Of a stretch of DNA of 64,000 bases, positions 1 to 11,930 are shown one piece after another (the stretch's first letter is position 1; every line of letters starts with the position of its first letter). Made by a program: the position numbers and the translations under genes. Origin of the DNA: Cichorium intybus (taxonomy: Eukaryota > Streptophyta > Magnoliopsida > Asterales > Asteraceae); the NCBI GenBank assembly GCA_023525715.1, contig CM042010.1, positions 81,221,894 through 81,285,893 on the forward strand, given 5' to 3'. The notes beneath the pieces are model-generated. The model searched no databases, was not told where the DNA came from, and saw only the letters and a program-made list of their open reading frames with translations.

Positions 1-646
1 ATCCTTTATAATGGTTGATAACCCATCACAACCTTCATAATAGTACATAACCAATACAACCCTTCATAACGGTCCATAACCCATCACAACCCTTTCTAAT
101 GGTCTATAACCCATCATAACCCTTCCTATCGTCCATAACCCATCGCAACCCTACATAATGGTCCATAACCAAAACAACCCTTCCTAGTGGTCCATAAGCC
201 ATACAAACCTTCATAATTGTCCATAACCCATCACAACCATTCATAATTGACCATAACCTATCCCAACCCTTTATAATTGACCATAACCCATCACAACCCT
301 TCATATGGTCCATAACCCAGGAAACCCTCTCTATGGTCCATAACCCATCACAACCCTTCATAATTAACCATAACCCATGACAACACTTCACAATGGACCA
401 TAACACATCGCAACCCTGCATAATGGTCCATAACCATAACAACCCTTCATAATGGTCCATAACCCATACAAACCTTCATAATGGTCCATAACCCATACAA
501 ACCTTCATAATGGTCCATAACCCATCATATCCCTTCATAATGGTCCATATCCCTACACAACCCTTCACATGGTCCATTACCAATCACAACTCTTCATAAT
601 TGACCAACACCTATCACAACCCATCATAATGGTCCATAACCCATCA
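1..646. repeat. Satellite 1 (~30 bp unit), left segment
   Basis: Tandem degenerate copies of a ~30 bp unit; on the plus strand the recurring words are CCATAACCCATCACAACC and CTTCATAATGGT. Units vary by substitutions and small indels. The array continues at 2615 after a solo LTR. The minus strand stays open for stretches because the unit is a multiple of three, giving a decapeptide-like pattern (KGCDGLWTIM), which I regard as incidental. Confidence 0.95.
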
Positions 647-2614
647 TGTCACACCCCCGACCGAGGCGGCGGAACATGCCGGGCTGTGCGACTAAGTTCT
701 TGGATCACAGGAAATTGAATATATAGTACAAGTACAACAATAAACCAAAGGATAGTTGTATTTCATCTTGAAGTTTGAATACATGGTTCTTACAAATAAT
801 AATAGTAGAGTACATTAAATGCCTTAACAGATATAACAAAACTAGGTTGCCTAAAATCCGTGAAGATTTCCATCTTCTGAAAGTCTCGTTGATTTCCTGA
901 GAATACATGTAGTTTTGAGGGTCAACACAAGGTTGGTGAGAGTTACAGGTTTTATGCTGAACACATCACTGATACTTTTAAAATAACTAAAAGTATTCCT
1001 TTTGTAAGTATAATCATACTTGTAAATGAGTTTGTAAAGAGTTGCTGAAAATCGTAAGTAATACCATACTTATAAATGAATTGTATAGAGTTTTTGAAAA
1101 CCATAAGTAATACCATACTTATAAATGATATGTACGTTTATGAGAAAACCATCAATGCTTATAGTTGAGTCCTATAACCTAGCTATTCGACTGAAATGTA
1201 CCCCCCTACAACGCTTCATGGACGTCGTAGTAATGAAAAAGATAAGTATCACCTACATCGATTTGCAAGTCGATGTTGTAGTTAACAACCATAGGTGGGG
1301 GTGTCAACCCGTATAGATCTATACATATGTATCTCGCTCTGCTTGATTAACGGTTATAGTAGTGTGGGGTCTAGGTATTTCTACTTAGTTATGAATAGTG
1401 TCTCACTATCTAAGCCATTGATAAATGTAGGATAGACAAGTCTCATCCCAAAATGGTTTTTGTTATAAAAGCCAAGTATGTTGATAAGTATATACGTAAT
1501 AGTGTACAATACTCACTTATTGAAAACATTTTATAAAGCTATAATAACATTTATAAAACTTGATATGAAATTGGTAAATGTTTATATTGCACATGTATTC
1601 TCCCCCATAATATATAAAAACATAGACAAAGGTGCCGTAACACTCACATTTGAAGCGTGAATTCAGTTTAGATATAAGAACGATCGTGTTTGAGAAGCAC
1701 CGCGAAATAACACCACAAAACAACAAGGTTTTGTGCGGCGAAGTGATGGTGCGACGGTAGTGGAGCGATGGCCAATGGTGGTGGTGTTCTTGGCCAAAAG
1801 GAGAGCAATTGGAGAAAGAAAGAAAAAGCTAGAAGCTTTGGTGAATTGGTGAAGAAAAATGAGATGCAAAGCCTCTTATTTATAGTCTCATGGAGTAGTT
1901 GGGGTTGGTGAAGGTGATGTCGTGGATGACATAATTCGTGCGCAAGATCCCGATGTCTAATAATTTTTTCGAGACCGGAGAATTGTCGAGCCGAGTGCAC
2001 CGGTTTCAGAAACCCAAACAGATTTATTTTTCGAGTTGTAGAACACTGGGAAAACGTGTTTAAATATGTGCGTTCGATTATCCGTAGCATCCAACGTTTG
2101 ACTTTTTTAAATATTTTTGCTAAAAATATTTTGAGTATGGAATCCAATAATAGACCATAGTCTGAGTCCAATAATGTTCTCGGAATTTCCATATGAGGTG
2201 CGCAAGTGCCTCAACGCATCGAAACGATTTATGTAGTTAAATAAAATCAGTGTTACACTGGTTTGTTTTGGCTTGTTTTCTTATAACAGTCGTAACTTTT
2301 GCATATGAGCTCCGTTTTGAATGTTATTTATATTTCCGGAATCAGGGAAACATGTACTCTGAGGTTAGATTGCTTGTTTTGTTTCACAAATGGTTAATAC
2401 TTATTTTCAGTTTTTCAGACGTATTAACTAGGGTTTCAGTTTGTGCTTGAGATATTCCATTATAGGAACTAAGATTTTATCTCGTATCTTATTGTAATCG
2501 TAATGACACTATATTTTCCAAAGTATGCATTGAAGCTCAAAAGCTTTGGTTATAAAGAGGTTTGCGGTGAATTAACTGTTTATAGTTCTAGGTATAAATT
2601 TCCGGGATGTCACA
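647..2614 (-). mobile_element. Solo LTR, same superfamily as element C
   Basis: A 1968 bp block begins TGTCACACCCCC and ends GGGATGTCACA, so it has TG...CA ends and a short terminal inverted repeat, and it interrupts satellite 1. Flanks are CATCA (642-646) and GATCA (2615-2619), a 5 bp TSD with one mismatch. Internal blocks match the element C LTRs, for example TTTCCTGAGAATACA near 893 and CCGTATAGATCTATAC near 1308. Minus strand is inferred from C, whose PBS fixes its direction. No internal region or second LTR remains, as expected after LTR-LTR recombination. Confidence 0.85.
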
Positions 2615-4578
2615 GATCATAACCATGCATAGTTGTCCATAACCCATCACAACCCTTTATAATGGTCCATAGCCCAGCACAACCCTTTCTATGGTCCATA
2701 ACCCATAACAACCCTTCATAAATGACCATAACCTATCACAACCCCTCATAATGGTTAATAACCCATCATAATCCTTCATAATGGTTCATAACCCATCACA
2801 ACCTTCATAATAGTACATAACCCATACAACCTTTCATAACCGTCCATAACCCATCATAACTCTTTCTAATGGTCCAAAACCCATCATAACCCTTCCTATC
2901 GTCCATAACCTATCGCAACCCTGCATAATGGTCCATAACCATAACAACCCTTCATAATGGTCCATAAGCCATACAAACGTTCATAATTGTCTATAACCCA
3001 TTACAACCATTCATAATTGACCATAACCTCTTACAACCCTTCATAATGACCATAACCCATCACAACCCTTTATAATTGACCATAACCCATCACAACCCTT
3101 CCTATGGTCCATAACCCAGGACAACCCTCTCTATGGTCCATAACACATCGCAACCCTGCATAATGGTTCATAACCATAACAAACCCTTCATAATGGTCCA
3201 TAACCCATACAAACCTTCATAATGGTCCGCAACCCATACAAACCTTCATAATGGTCCATAACCCTTCATAATGGTCCATAACCCAACACAACCCTTCATA
3301 TGGTCCATTACCTATCACAACTCTCCATAATTGACCATCACCTATCACAACCCATCATAATAGTCCATAACCCTTCATAGTGGTCCATAACCCATCACAA
3401 CCTTCATAATGGTCTGTAACCCATCACAACCCTTTGTAATGGTCCATAACCCATCACAACATTCATAATGGTCCATAACCCATCACAGCCCTTTATAATG
3501 GTCCATAACCCATCATAACCTTTCAAAATTGAGCATAACCCATCAGAACCCTTCATAATGGTCTATAGCCCAGCACAACCATTTTTATGGTCCATAACTC
3601 ATAACAACCCTTCATAAATGACCATAACCTATCACAACCCTTCATAATAGTCAATAACCCATCATAATCCTTCATAATGGTTCATAACCCATCACAACCT
3701 TCATTATAGTACATAACCGATACAACCCTTCATAACGGTCCACAACCCATCACAACTCTTTCTAATGGTCCATAACCTATCATAACCCTTCCTATCGTCC
3801 ATAACCCATCGCAACCCTGCATAATGGTCCATAACCATAACAACCCTTCATAATGGTCCATAAGCCATACAAACCTTCATTATAGTCCATAACCCATCAT
3901 AACCCTTCATAATTGACCATAACCCATCACAACCCTTCATAATTGACCATAACCCATCACAACCCTTCCTATGGTCCAAAACCCAGGACAACCCTCTCTA
4001 TCGTCCATAACCTATCACAACCCTTCATAATTAACCATAACCCATGACAACACTTCATAATGGACCATAACACATCGCAACCCTGCATAATGGTCCATAA
4101 CCATAACAAAGCCTTCATAATGGTCCATAACCCATACAAACCTTCATAATGGTCCGCAACCCATACAAACCTTCATAATGGTCCATAACCCTTCATAATT
4201 GTCCATAACCCTTCATAATGGACCATAACCCAACACAACCCTTCATATGGTCCATTACCTACCACAACTCTTCATAATTCACCATCACCTATCACAACCC
4301 ATCATAATGGTCCATAACCCATCATAACCCTTCATAGTGGTCCATAAACCATCACAACCTTCATAATGGTCTGTAACCCATTACAACCCTTTATAATGGT
4401 CCATAACCCATCACAACATTCATAATGGTCCATAACCCATCACAGCCCTTTATAATGGTCCATAACCCATCAGAGCCCTTTATTATGGTCCATAACCCAT
4501 CACAACCCTTCATAATGGTCCATAGCCCAGCACAACTCTTTTTATGGTCCATAACCCATAACAACCCTTTATAATTGA

Positions 4579-4580
<2 letters not shown>
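2615..4580. repeat. Satellite 1, right segment with ~0.9 kb higher-order period
   Basis: Continuation of the ~30 bp unit. Variant units recur at longer spacing: the word TAGTACATAA occurs at 2811 and 3707 (896 bp apart), and at 41, which is about 797 bp from 2811 once the solo LTR and its TSD are subtracted. About 27-30 units therefore form a larger repeat. Confidence 0.9.

Positions 4581-4669
<89 letters not shown>
4580..4669. repeat. (TA)n microsatellite
   Basis: About 45 uninterrupted TA dinucleotides directly abut the last satellite 1 unit. The tract marks the boundary between the array and the protease pseudogene region. Confidence 0.97.
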
Positions 4670-4671
<2 letters not shown>

Positions 4672-4926
4672 GAATTTAATATGACAGAAATTTTTTCATA
4701 ATACGACACCAAGAAACGACAATGAAGAAAAATATGAAAACCAGAATGATGGTGAAGACGATGATGAGGTGACTGTGAGTGGTTCCGCCGCAAAGTTTCA
4801 AAGTTAGGCGAAGAAAGCCTTCCCAGTACGTTAAGAGTCCTTTTACATAGGTATTGTATTTGTTTATGTTTTAGACAACATGTTTACAGTTTATTATTTA
4901 ATTTAATATACAATTTAAATTTGTAG

Positions 4927-5432
4927 ATCAAAGATTCAACAGTTAAACAGTGATGACGAAAGAAAGTTCATGAACAACCTAGAGTGGGTCTCATACTTGA
5001 GCCATATGTACCGCATGGTCAAGATTTCACGTATTAGTATGTAATTGGAAGTCCGGAACCGTTGATGAAACATAGACTGTTTAGCATACCCTTTGAGTTT
5101 GAATTTTGGCGAGAACTAATGGGTCATGCACAAAGTGGATGGTTGCAATACATGCTTAGTATTAACTTAAACTATAAATTTAGTATTTGTTAGTTTATTA
5201 ATGTTATTAATTTGACAAATTTTGATTTATCTTGCAGCATGTTACTCTTTGGATCCAACTTTTGTTGGAGAAGTGGGATGAAGGAGACAACTGGTGTATT
5301 ATGCCTTCAAATTTCTTCCCTAATGCTAAACCTCAAATTTGGAGTAGAGTGGCATGTGGTTTAGGTGGTGAAACCCATATGAGTCCGGCTTGGTGGAAAG
5401 TGGATAGGGTACGCACATGATATTTACAAGTT

Positions 5433-5521
<89 letters not shown>

Positions 5522-5978
5522 GTTAATATTAATCGATTTTATTGTAGGTATTCTTTCATGAAACGTTAAAAATCAACATTGAATGTTAGCGGAATTACAT
5601 TTGGACACCATAAAAATCCACCTTTACGATAGCCTACTACAGAGCCGTTACTATAATCTCCTAGTAGAAGAAGGGCAAATCCAGAGCTTCAAAACCGATG
5701 TTGTTGCGCAGTTGGATTCAATAAATTATTGGAATCAACGAGGCATCCTTAGAAGAGAGCTTGATTTGGAGTTCATCATTGAAGCATGGGTGCCTCAACA
5801 GTCCGGGCCATTAGGAGATTGTGGTGTTTGGTCTTGTTTATTGTTAGAGTATGGTATATCCGGGGTTCGGGTTCCTGTACAGGGGGACCCAAATTATATG
5901 CCCACAGATTATATGGCTAGGGTGTTTCGTGAACGTATGGGTCGTATTTATTGGGGTCCCCGTTCAAGTTATTATTAG
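4927..5978 (+). pseudogene. Ulp1-like (C48) cysteine protease pseudogene, C-terminal half
   Basis: The translation matches the C-terminal catalytic region of plant transposon-associated Ulp1/SENP-like peptidases, which in the family cleave SUMO-type conjugates. A segment near 5090-5155 reads FWRELMGHAQSGWLQYM, and an exon near 5238-5409 carries SPAWWKVDRV. The last exon (about 5548-5978) holds all three catalytic positions: His in NQH (5577-5579), Asp in HLYDS, and Cys in GDCGVW; it ends at a stop at 5976-5978. Introns are implied between these blocks, the last containing a long (TA)n. The gene is broken: TGA at 5559-5561 and at 5580-5582, the second just after the catalytic His where the family has Trp. 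An acidic stretch at 4690-4810 with an in-frame TAG may be an upstream exon. MULE or CACTA cargo is possible; no terminal repeats were found. Confidence 0.75.
5434..5519. repeat. (TA)n microsatellite in the last protease intron
   Basis: About 42 TA repeats lie between a donor-like GTACGC (near 5409) and the acceptor TTGTAG (5547), that is, inside the last inferred intron of the Ulp1-like pseudogene. Confidence 0.95.
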
Positions 5979-6269
5979 ACGGTTTATGTGAAAATAATTT
6001 GTAGACGATTTATGTAAAGGTTATAATTTTGAGTATTTATGTCGTTAGAAGTTTCTAAAAACTTGCATCTAGAAAACGTTTTAGGTAGAAATCTTCATTA
6101 CACACAAAAATTAAACGTAAAAAGACACCCGTCATTTGCTAACATTCATAACAAGTAAAAAGACATATAAAATACGACCATACCATAAACGTAAACAAAG
6201 GTTTTACGGAAGAATTTCAGATAGGTGCAAGCGTGCAGTGTCTTTGTGACATTCAAACAGACTGGTGTA

Positions 6270-6602
6270 CTATTCAACGAGAGAAACTGCATTACGAAGA
6301 ATTTCACTTTGCTCTTGTAAAGTAGATTGCGTCCCGGATAATTGATTTTTTGTAGACATTGTTGATATAAAACGTTGAATATCTATAGGCATTTGGATCA
6401 CAAGCATTTGCAAATTATAATGCGCTAACTTTATACGCTCATCTGGTATCATACGTCTTATTTAGAAATCAAATTCCTCCAATTGTTTTTGGACATGCCG
6501 AAAAGCCCTGGTCATCAATAACACGTGAGTGTCAACCAATCTATTTATACGTTTGTCGAGATCTGTCAACTCATTATGTAATACATTAGCAACGGTTGTA
6601 TC
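6270..6602 (-). pseudogene. Small helical protein exon, one in-frame stop
   Basis: Reading the minus strand from the acceptor-like ATATCAG just upstream of 6602, an open frame runs about 110 codons to a TAG at 6270-6272, broken once by an in-frame TAA near 6462. The translation is rich in Leu, Gln, Glu and Arg (for example LTDLDKRINRLVDTHVLL) and probably helical. I do not recognise the family. It lies tail to tail with the Ulp1-like pseudogene, so both could be cargo of one decayed transposon; that is inference. No introns beyond the acceptor can be placed. Confidence 0.4.
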
Positions 6603-6789
6603 CTGATATAAAAAAAGAAAATCAGTTCACTGAAAACTATTTTCACATGTTACAAGATTTAAACAACTTAACAAAGTAAAATAATATTGATAGCTTACAA
6701 CTTTACTTGAGGAACCCCTTCGGTGATCCATTGATCAATATGAGTAATTTAATGAATGACATCAGTTTAAAGTTAGTGTATATATAGGG

Positions 6790-7065
6790 TAGTACGTTGT
6801 ATGAAATGATGAGTTGTCGTTTCAACTAGTTCATCTCGCCAGTTTGTTTTAGCTAGGGCTGTCACTATTAATGATAACTCATTACAGTACATAGAGTAGT
6901 GTGTTGCATGAAAGGTTGAGTTATCGTTTCAACTGTTTAATATCGCCAGTTTCTTTTAGATAGGGCTGTCACTATTAATGATAACTCATTACAGTACATA
7001 AAGTAGTGTGTTGCAAGAAAGGTTGAGTTGTCGTTTCAACTGTTTAATATCGCTAGTAATTTATG
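6790..7065. repeat. 107 bp tandem repeat, ~2.4 copies
   Basis: The word GGGCTGTCACTATTAATGAT occurs at 6856 and 6963, and the following GTTGAGTTATCGTTTCAACTG block recurs with the same 107 bp spacing. A partial diverged copy precedes them near 6790-6840. No coding potential seen. Confidence 0.85.
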
Positions 7066-7081
7066 CAGTGGTGTCACAAAT

Positions 7082-7425
7082 GACTATTATTAATTATATA
7101 GTTATAATAATTACGTAAAAGGAAGTACAATTATTCATTCAATTGAGTAGAGATCAAAGATGATTCCATGAAACTGGTTTTAGAACCTATAAATAATGTA
7201 ATAGTAAACATAATTAAACCCCCATTTAGCTCAAATCCACGGTAGGATAAACTGACTATTATTAATTATATAGTTATAATAATTACGTAAAAGGAAGTAC
7301 AATTATTCATTCAATTGAGAAGAAATCAAAGATGATTCCCTGAAACTGGTTTTAGAACCTACAAATAACGTAATAGTAAACATAATTAAACCCCCATTTA
7401 GCTCAAATCCACGGTAGGATAAACT
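7082..7425. repeat. 172 bp direct tandem duplication
   Basis: Two near-identical copies start GACTATTATTAATTATATAG at 7082 and 7254 and end GGTAGGATAAACT. They differ at only a handful of positions, so the duplication is fairly recent. Confidence 0.95.
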
Positions 7426-7971
<546 letters not shown>

Positions 7972-8036
7972 ATATTTCACCTTAACAATCTTCACACCAA
8001 ACCATTATCACTCATCGAAAATATCGTAGCCCAAAT

Positions 8037-8372
8037 ATGTCTGCTTCATCCTCAAACCGACAAGGAAAACCTTGGCTCATGCATGAAGACCATAGAAAAC
8101 TAGTTATACAGAAAGAAGAGGAGATTGGATCTCAAAACAGATCTATTAGGCAGCACAAAAAACAGTTGGATGAGATGTAGGAAGAGGTTGTCAAAAAAAT
8201 AAAATTGGTCAAAAAGACACAACAATATATCAAACAAGCAACTATCTGGGTGCAAAAACAAAAGGACGCTGTTGAACAGGGTGAGCTAGAGCTGCAAATT
8301 AAGGTCAAAGAAATGAAAAGGAAAAACAATTGGGTGCTTGCAGAGAAAAAAAATATCCTCTTGATTTACTAG
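8037..8372 (+). pseudogene. Small coiled-coil protein, one in-frame stop
   Basis: From the ATG at 8037 a single frame runs 111 codons to a TAG at 8370-8372, interrupted only by a TAG at 8178-8180 (codon 48). The start reads MSASSSNRQGKPWLMHED; the rest is Lys, Glu and Gln rich with heptad-like spacing (IRQHKKQLDEM, VEQGELELQIKVKEMK), suggesting a coiled coil. I do not recognise the family. With the minus-strand helical exon at 6270-6602 it suggests that a small gene cluster decayed here next to the Ulp1-like pseudogene. Confidence 0.45.
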
Positions 8373-8504
8373 ATTTATGTGATAGTAATTAGACCTATTG
8401 CGTATGTTTCTATTATCATGTAACCTTTTGATTAGGATATGCTTTTATAATATTTATCTTTTTTTGTTTAATATCAGTACTAAATATTAATATTTACACA
8501 TTTT

Positions 8505-9215
8505 ATATAAACGTTACCGACAACCTTGTTTAGAGCTTCAAAATGTACACTTTCCTTCATCAAAATATTGGGATAATCATGTTTGTCAACACATCTAGTA
8601 ATACACTTCACCTTAAAAAAATTTCGACTCAATCTGAGTTCGTATGAAGAACCTACGACCGTTCAAAGTTGGACAAAAATTAAATAAACGTTACGGACAA
8701 CCTTCTTTAGACCTTCAAAAGTAAATCTTTTCGACATCAAATAATTTGGTTAATCATGTTTGTGAACACATATACTAATATACTTCACGTTAAAAAAATT
8801 TCAATTAAATCGGAGTTCGTATGAAGAAACTACGACCGTTCAAAGTTGGATAAAAAATAAATAAACGTTACCGACAACCTTCTTTAGACCTTCAAAAGTA
8901 AATTTTTCCGACATCAAATAATTTGGTTAATCATGTTTGTAAACACATCTAGTAATACACTTCACGCTAAAAAAAATTTCAACTAATCGGAGTTCGTATG
9001 AACAAACAACGAGGGTTCAAAGTTGGACAAATAGTTAATAAACTTTACCGACAACGTTGTTCAGAGGTTCAAAAGTCACACTTTCCGACATCATAAATTT
9101 TTGTTAATCATGTTTGTGAACTCATCTACTGATACACTTCACGTTAAAAAAACTTCAACTCAATCCGAGTTCGTATGAACAAATGACGAGTGTTCAAAGT
9201 TGAAAAAAAATTACA
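8505..9215. repeat. 177 bp tandem repeat, 4 copies
   Basis: The block starting ACGTTACCGACAACCTT recurs at about 8511, 8688, 8865 and 9042. Each copy also contains TTAATCATGTTTGT and GAGTTCGTATGAA. Copies diverge by substitutions and 1-2 bp indels. No coding potential seen. Confidence 0.92.
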
Positions 9216-9462
9216 ACTAAACCCATGAACCACCAGGAACCACAAGAACATGTGGGAGGAAAACGCAGGCGAGGGAGAGGAAACCGCAGCCGAGCAGAGC
9301 AAAACGCAGCTGATGGCTGCTGGGAGGAAAACGCAGACGAATGGAGGAAAACACAGCCCATGCCTGCGAGCTGCGTTTTCGTTGGCTATTTTGAGGTATG
9401 CCACTAAATTTTGGCTGTTTTAAGGAAAACCCTTATGGGATTAGACTATTTTAGTCATTTTC
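9216..9462. other. Short GC-richer unassigned stretch
   Basis: Contains several internal copies of GGAAAACGCAG-like words. Both strands are open for 60-86 codons, but the reading is low complexity and matches nothing I recognise. Confidence 0.4.
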
Positions 9463-10098
9463 TCTTAAAAAATAGGTTCTAGTTTATGTTTTATGGTTAT
9501 GCACTAAGGTTTATGGCTTAACGGATATGGCTTATATTTTTTATTTGTTATGGTTAAGTCTTAAAACTTATGAGAAATCATTTATATTTAACGGGTTATG
9601 GTTAAGTGTTAGGATCTGTATAATGCATTATAAGTTACGATTTATTTAAACTTTATGGGTGACGGTTAAGTGTTAAGATTTAAGGTTTAAGGTTATCGAT
9701 TATAGTTAAGTGTTAAGGCTTACACCAAAAGCGTTATGGGTTATGATTAAGTCCTAAGGCTTGTTGCCTATTGATGATGGATGATGGTTTTTGTTCTATG
9801 TGTATGGTTATGGTTAAGTGTTAAGACTTATGGATTATGAAATAGGTTCTATTATGTTTTATGTTTATGTGTTAAGCTTGATGGCTTAACGGGTATGGCT
9901 TATGTTTTTATTTGTTATGGTTAAGTCTTAAAGCTTATGGAAGATAATTTATGGCTAACGGGTTATGATTAAGTGTTACGGTCTGTATAATGCATTATGA
10001 GTTATGATTCATTATAGGTTTATGAGTGATGGTTAAGTGTTAAGACTTATTGCTTAAGGTTATCGATTATGGTTAAGTGTTAAGGCTTACACCTAAAG
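9463..10098 (+). repeat. Satellite 2 (~424 bp monomer), left segment
   Basis: The stretch begins with the monomer word AAATAGGTTCTAGTTTATG and runs 1.5 monomers up to TAAAG (10094-10098), the left TSD of element A. The same phase resumes at 48263 after A, showing that one continuous array was interrupted. Confidence 0.95.
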
Positions 10099-10389
10099 TG
10101 ATACGAATTGGAATGGCTCAAGCTCTATAATTGAATACAAGGGAATCTTGGTTGTTTGGAATAAAAATATGGTGCAAAATGATGAGAGTTTGGGCTGTAA
10201 CAACACATGGGGAATGACTTGGCGTTGGTGCATGCAAGCATGGATTCAAATCAAGATCAGGCAAGTTAGGGCTGTTAATGGAAAGATTGATAAGCTAGGG
10301 GATGTGGCTGTCATGGAGATGATGTATAGATGCATGGGAGAGGTGTATGATGGATGGCATGATGAAGGTATGATACTCCAAGGTGTGGG
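10099..10389 (+). repeat. Element A 5' LTR, first part
   Basis: Aligns to 47278-47571 with about nine differences. It is broken at GTGGG (10385-10389), where element B inserted, and continues from 44616 (duplicated GTGGG) to 45248. Confidence 0.92.
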
Positions 10390-11457
10390 TGTTAGTGCTA
10401 AAGTCAGATCGTTGACCAACTCGTCATTTGATGTATTTTGGTTTAGTGTTAACCTCTTCTTTTTTATTGAATACTAGTCAAGTATTTTGTACGAATGGTT
10501 TAAGTAATGAACTAATAGTTATGTCTTGAATGTGATACTTAAATGTGCTTTATATCTATAATTATTGTCTTGGATAAGTTGTGTTCTGATAGACGTCCGA
10601 AATCCAGTCTTGGATTTCGGAACTCCAAATTAAATCAATATCAAGATCAGAAAGTACACTTCTCTGATGACATAGTTCGGAAGTCTATACTCCGAACTAA
10701 CTTATAATACCATTCAAGATCAACAAAGATCATATTCCCAAGATACTCTGATTCAGAAATGCCAGGACTCCGAAATCATCTCAGGATTTCGGATTATCAA
10801 TATGATCAACTTACAAGAACTATCATACTTAATCTTTCTACAAAGAAGACTGAAAGATCTGAAGATCATCTTGAAGATAAGACAAAGGATAAGCACTTCA
10901 ACGTATAGGATATGATTAGACTAGATCAGGCGTGGCCTTTTAGAAGCATGTCGGTTGTACTTAGTGTATTATTTTATTCTAGATAAGCGACCCTAGTCTG
11001 ACATTGTATTATTATATTAGTTTTATCCTTCTTGTGTGACTAAAGAGAGACGTGTTATCTACTTTTCAGTCCTTAGGTCTTTACCCAAAGGTCTCCCCTT
11101 ATCATATTAAAGGGAGACCACATCCATCTTCAGTCCTCATGAGCTTGAGAGACTTTATGTAACACTTTTACATTTATCAATACAATCTCTCATTCCATCA
11201 ACTCTCCAATTCTTATCTGCATTCCCTTCTGTCTTTATATTTCCTGCATCTCAAATTTCCTGTCTTTACATTTCTTATTATCTAACTGTTAATTTACTTT
11301 ATGTATTGTTGAGCTATTGATCTATTCTAAGTACTTATTACATTCCGCAAATCAACTCAAGTCTTCGGACTTGTCCTCTTTTGAAACTTCCCAATTTCGG
11401 AACTTTACTTTCCGCAATCTTACTTTCCGCACTTACTTAGAATATTTGGCGACAACA
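10390..11457 (+). repeat. Element B 5' LTR
   Basis: 1068 bp, TG...CA ends, about 3% different from the 3' LTR over the first ~370 bp compared by hand. The position matching the 3' LTR TATA box reads CATATTAAAGG rather than CCTATAAAAGG, so this copy's promoter may be weakened. Confidence 0.95.
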
Positions 11458-11459
11458 AT

Positions 11460-11472
11460 TGGTATCAGAGCC
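11460..11472 (+). promoter_or_regulatory. Element B primer binding site (initiator Met tRNA)
   Basis: TGGTATCAGAGCC begins two bases after the 5' LTR end, the standard plant Ty1/copia primer site complementary to the 3' end of initiator Met tRNA. Confidence 0.95.
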
Positions 11473-11504
11473 TGAATAGTTGTCTACAAGATTCTAAGTG
11501 CCTA

Positions 11505-11780
11505 ACCATCACCCTGATGGCCTAGTGGATAAGGCTTAGGACTCTTTCTCTTCCCCCATAAAGAGGTTCCAAGTTCTAATCCCACTCCCTCCCTTTCCCC
11601 ATAGGGAGTGTTAGGTTTCAATCAGGGGATGGCCACTGGCCACCTCTCTACCCCCGTAGGTGATTGACCCGGACCACCCTGCTGCCAGGTGTGCATGGGC
11701 CCCGAGGTTGCTTCATCAGGGTCATCCAAAGGATGGGTCGGGTGGGGTCCTCGGTTACCAAAAAAAAAAAAAAAAAAAAA
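11505..11780 (+). mobile_element. tRNA-derived SINE in the element B leader
   Basis: A ~276 bp unit with a pol III A box (TGGCCTAGTGG near 11518), a B-box-like GTTCTAATCCC near 11573, and a ~22 nt poly(A) tail ending at 11780-11781. It is flanked by a 16-17 bp perfect TSD, AGATTCTAAGTGCCTA, at 11489-11504 and 11781-11796. Those features define a tRNA-derived SINE. It sits between the PBS and gag of B, so it arrived after B. Confidence 0.93.
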
Positions 11781-11930
11781 AGATTCTAAGTGCCTAGTTT
11801 GCTCAAAACCCTGGCCGTAGCAACAACCTTAGAATCCTCTGTGGATCATTGCATGCTATTATAGCTCAAACTCTCAAAACTCACTCTCTTTTGTTTCAAA
11901 ACAGTTCAGAAACTTCCCTTCTTACTCAAA

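Noticed and set aside
104..460. Minus-strand ORF of repeated GCDGLWTIM-like peptides in satellite 1 (also 4391-4582)
   Set aside because: The unit length is a multiple of three, so open frames arise by chance; there is no constant frame across the array and no flanking gene signals.
1..4580. CRISPR-like direct repeats
   Set aside because: Units are contiguous and degenerate with no unique spacers, and the sequence is eukaryotic; it is a satellite.
9144..9407. Overlapping 60-86 codon ORFs on both strands
   Set aside because: Low-complexity GGAAAACGCAG-type repeats explain both frames; no domain or start context.
10148..10477. 109-codon ORF at the A/B junction
   Set aside because: It spans element A LTR and element B LTR sequence, so it is a chimera created by the insertion.
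11515..11590. Possible tRNA gene
   Set aside because: A and B boxes are present, but the sequence lacks a tRNA cloverleaf end and continues into a poly(A) tail between TSDs; it is a SINE.
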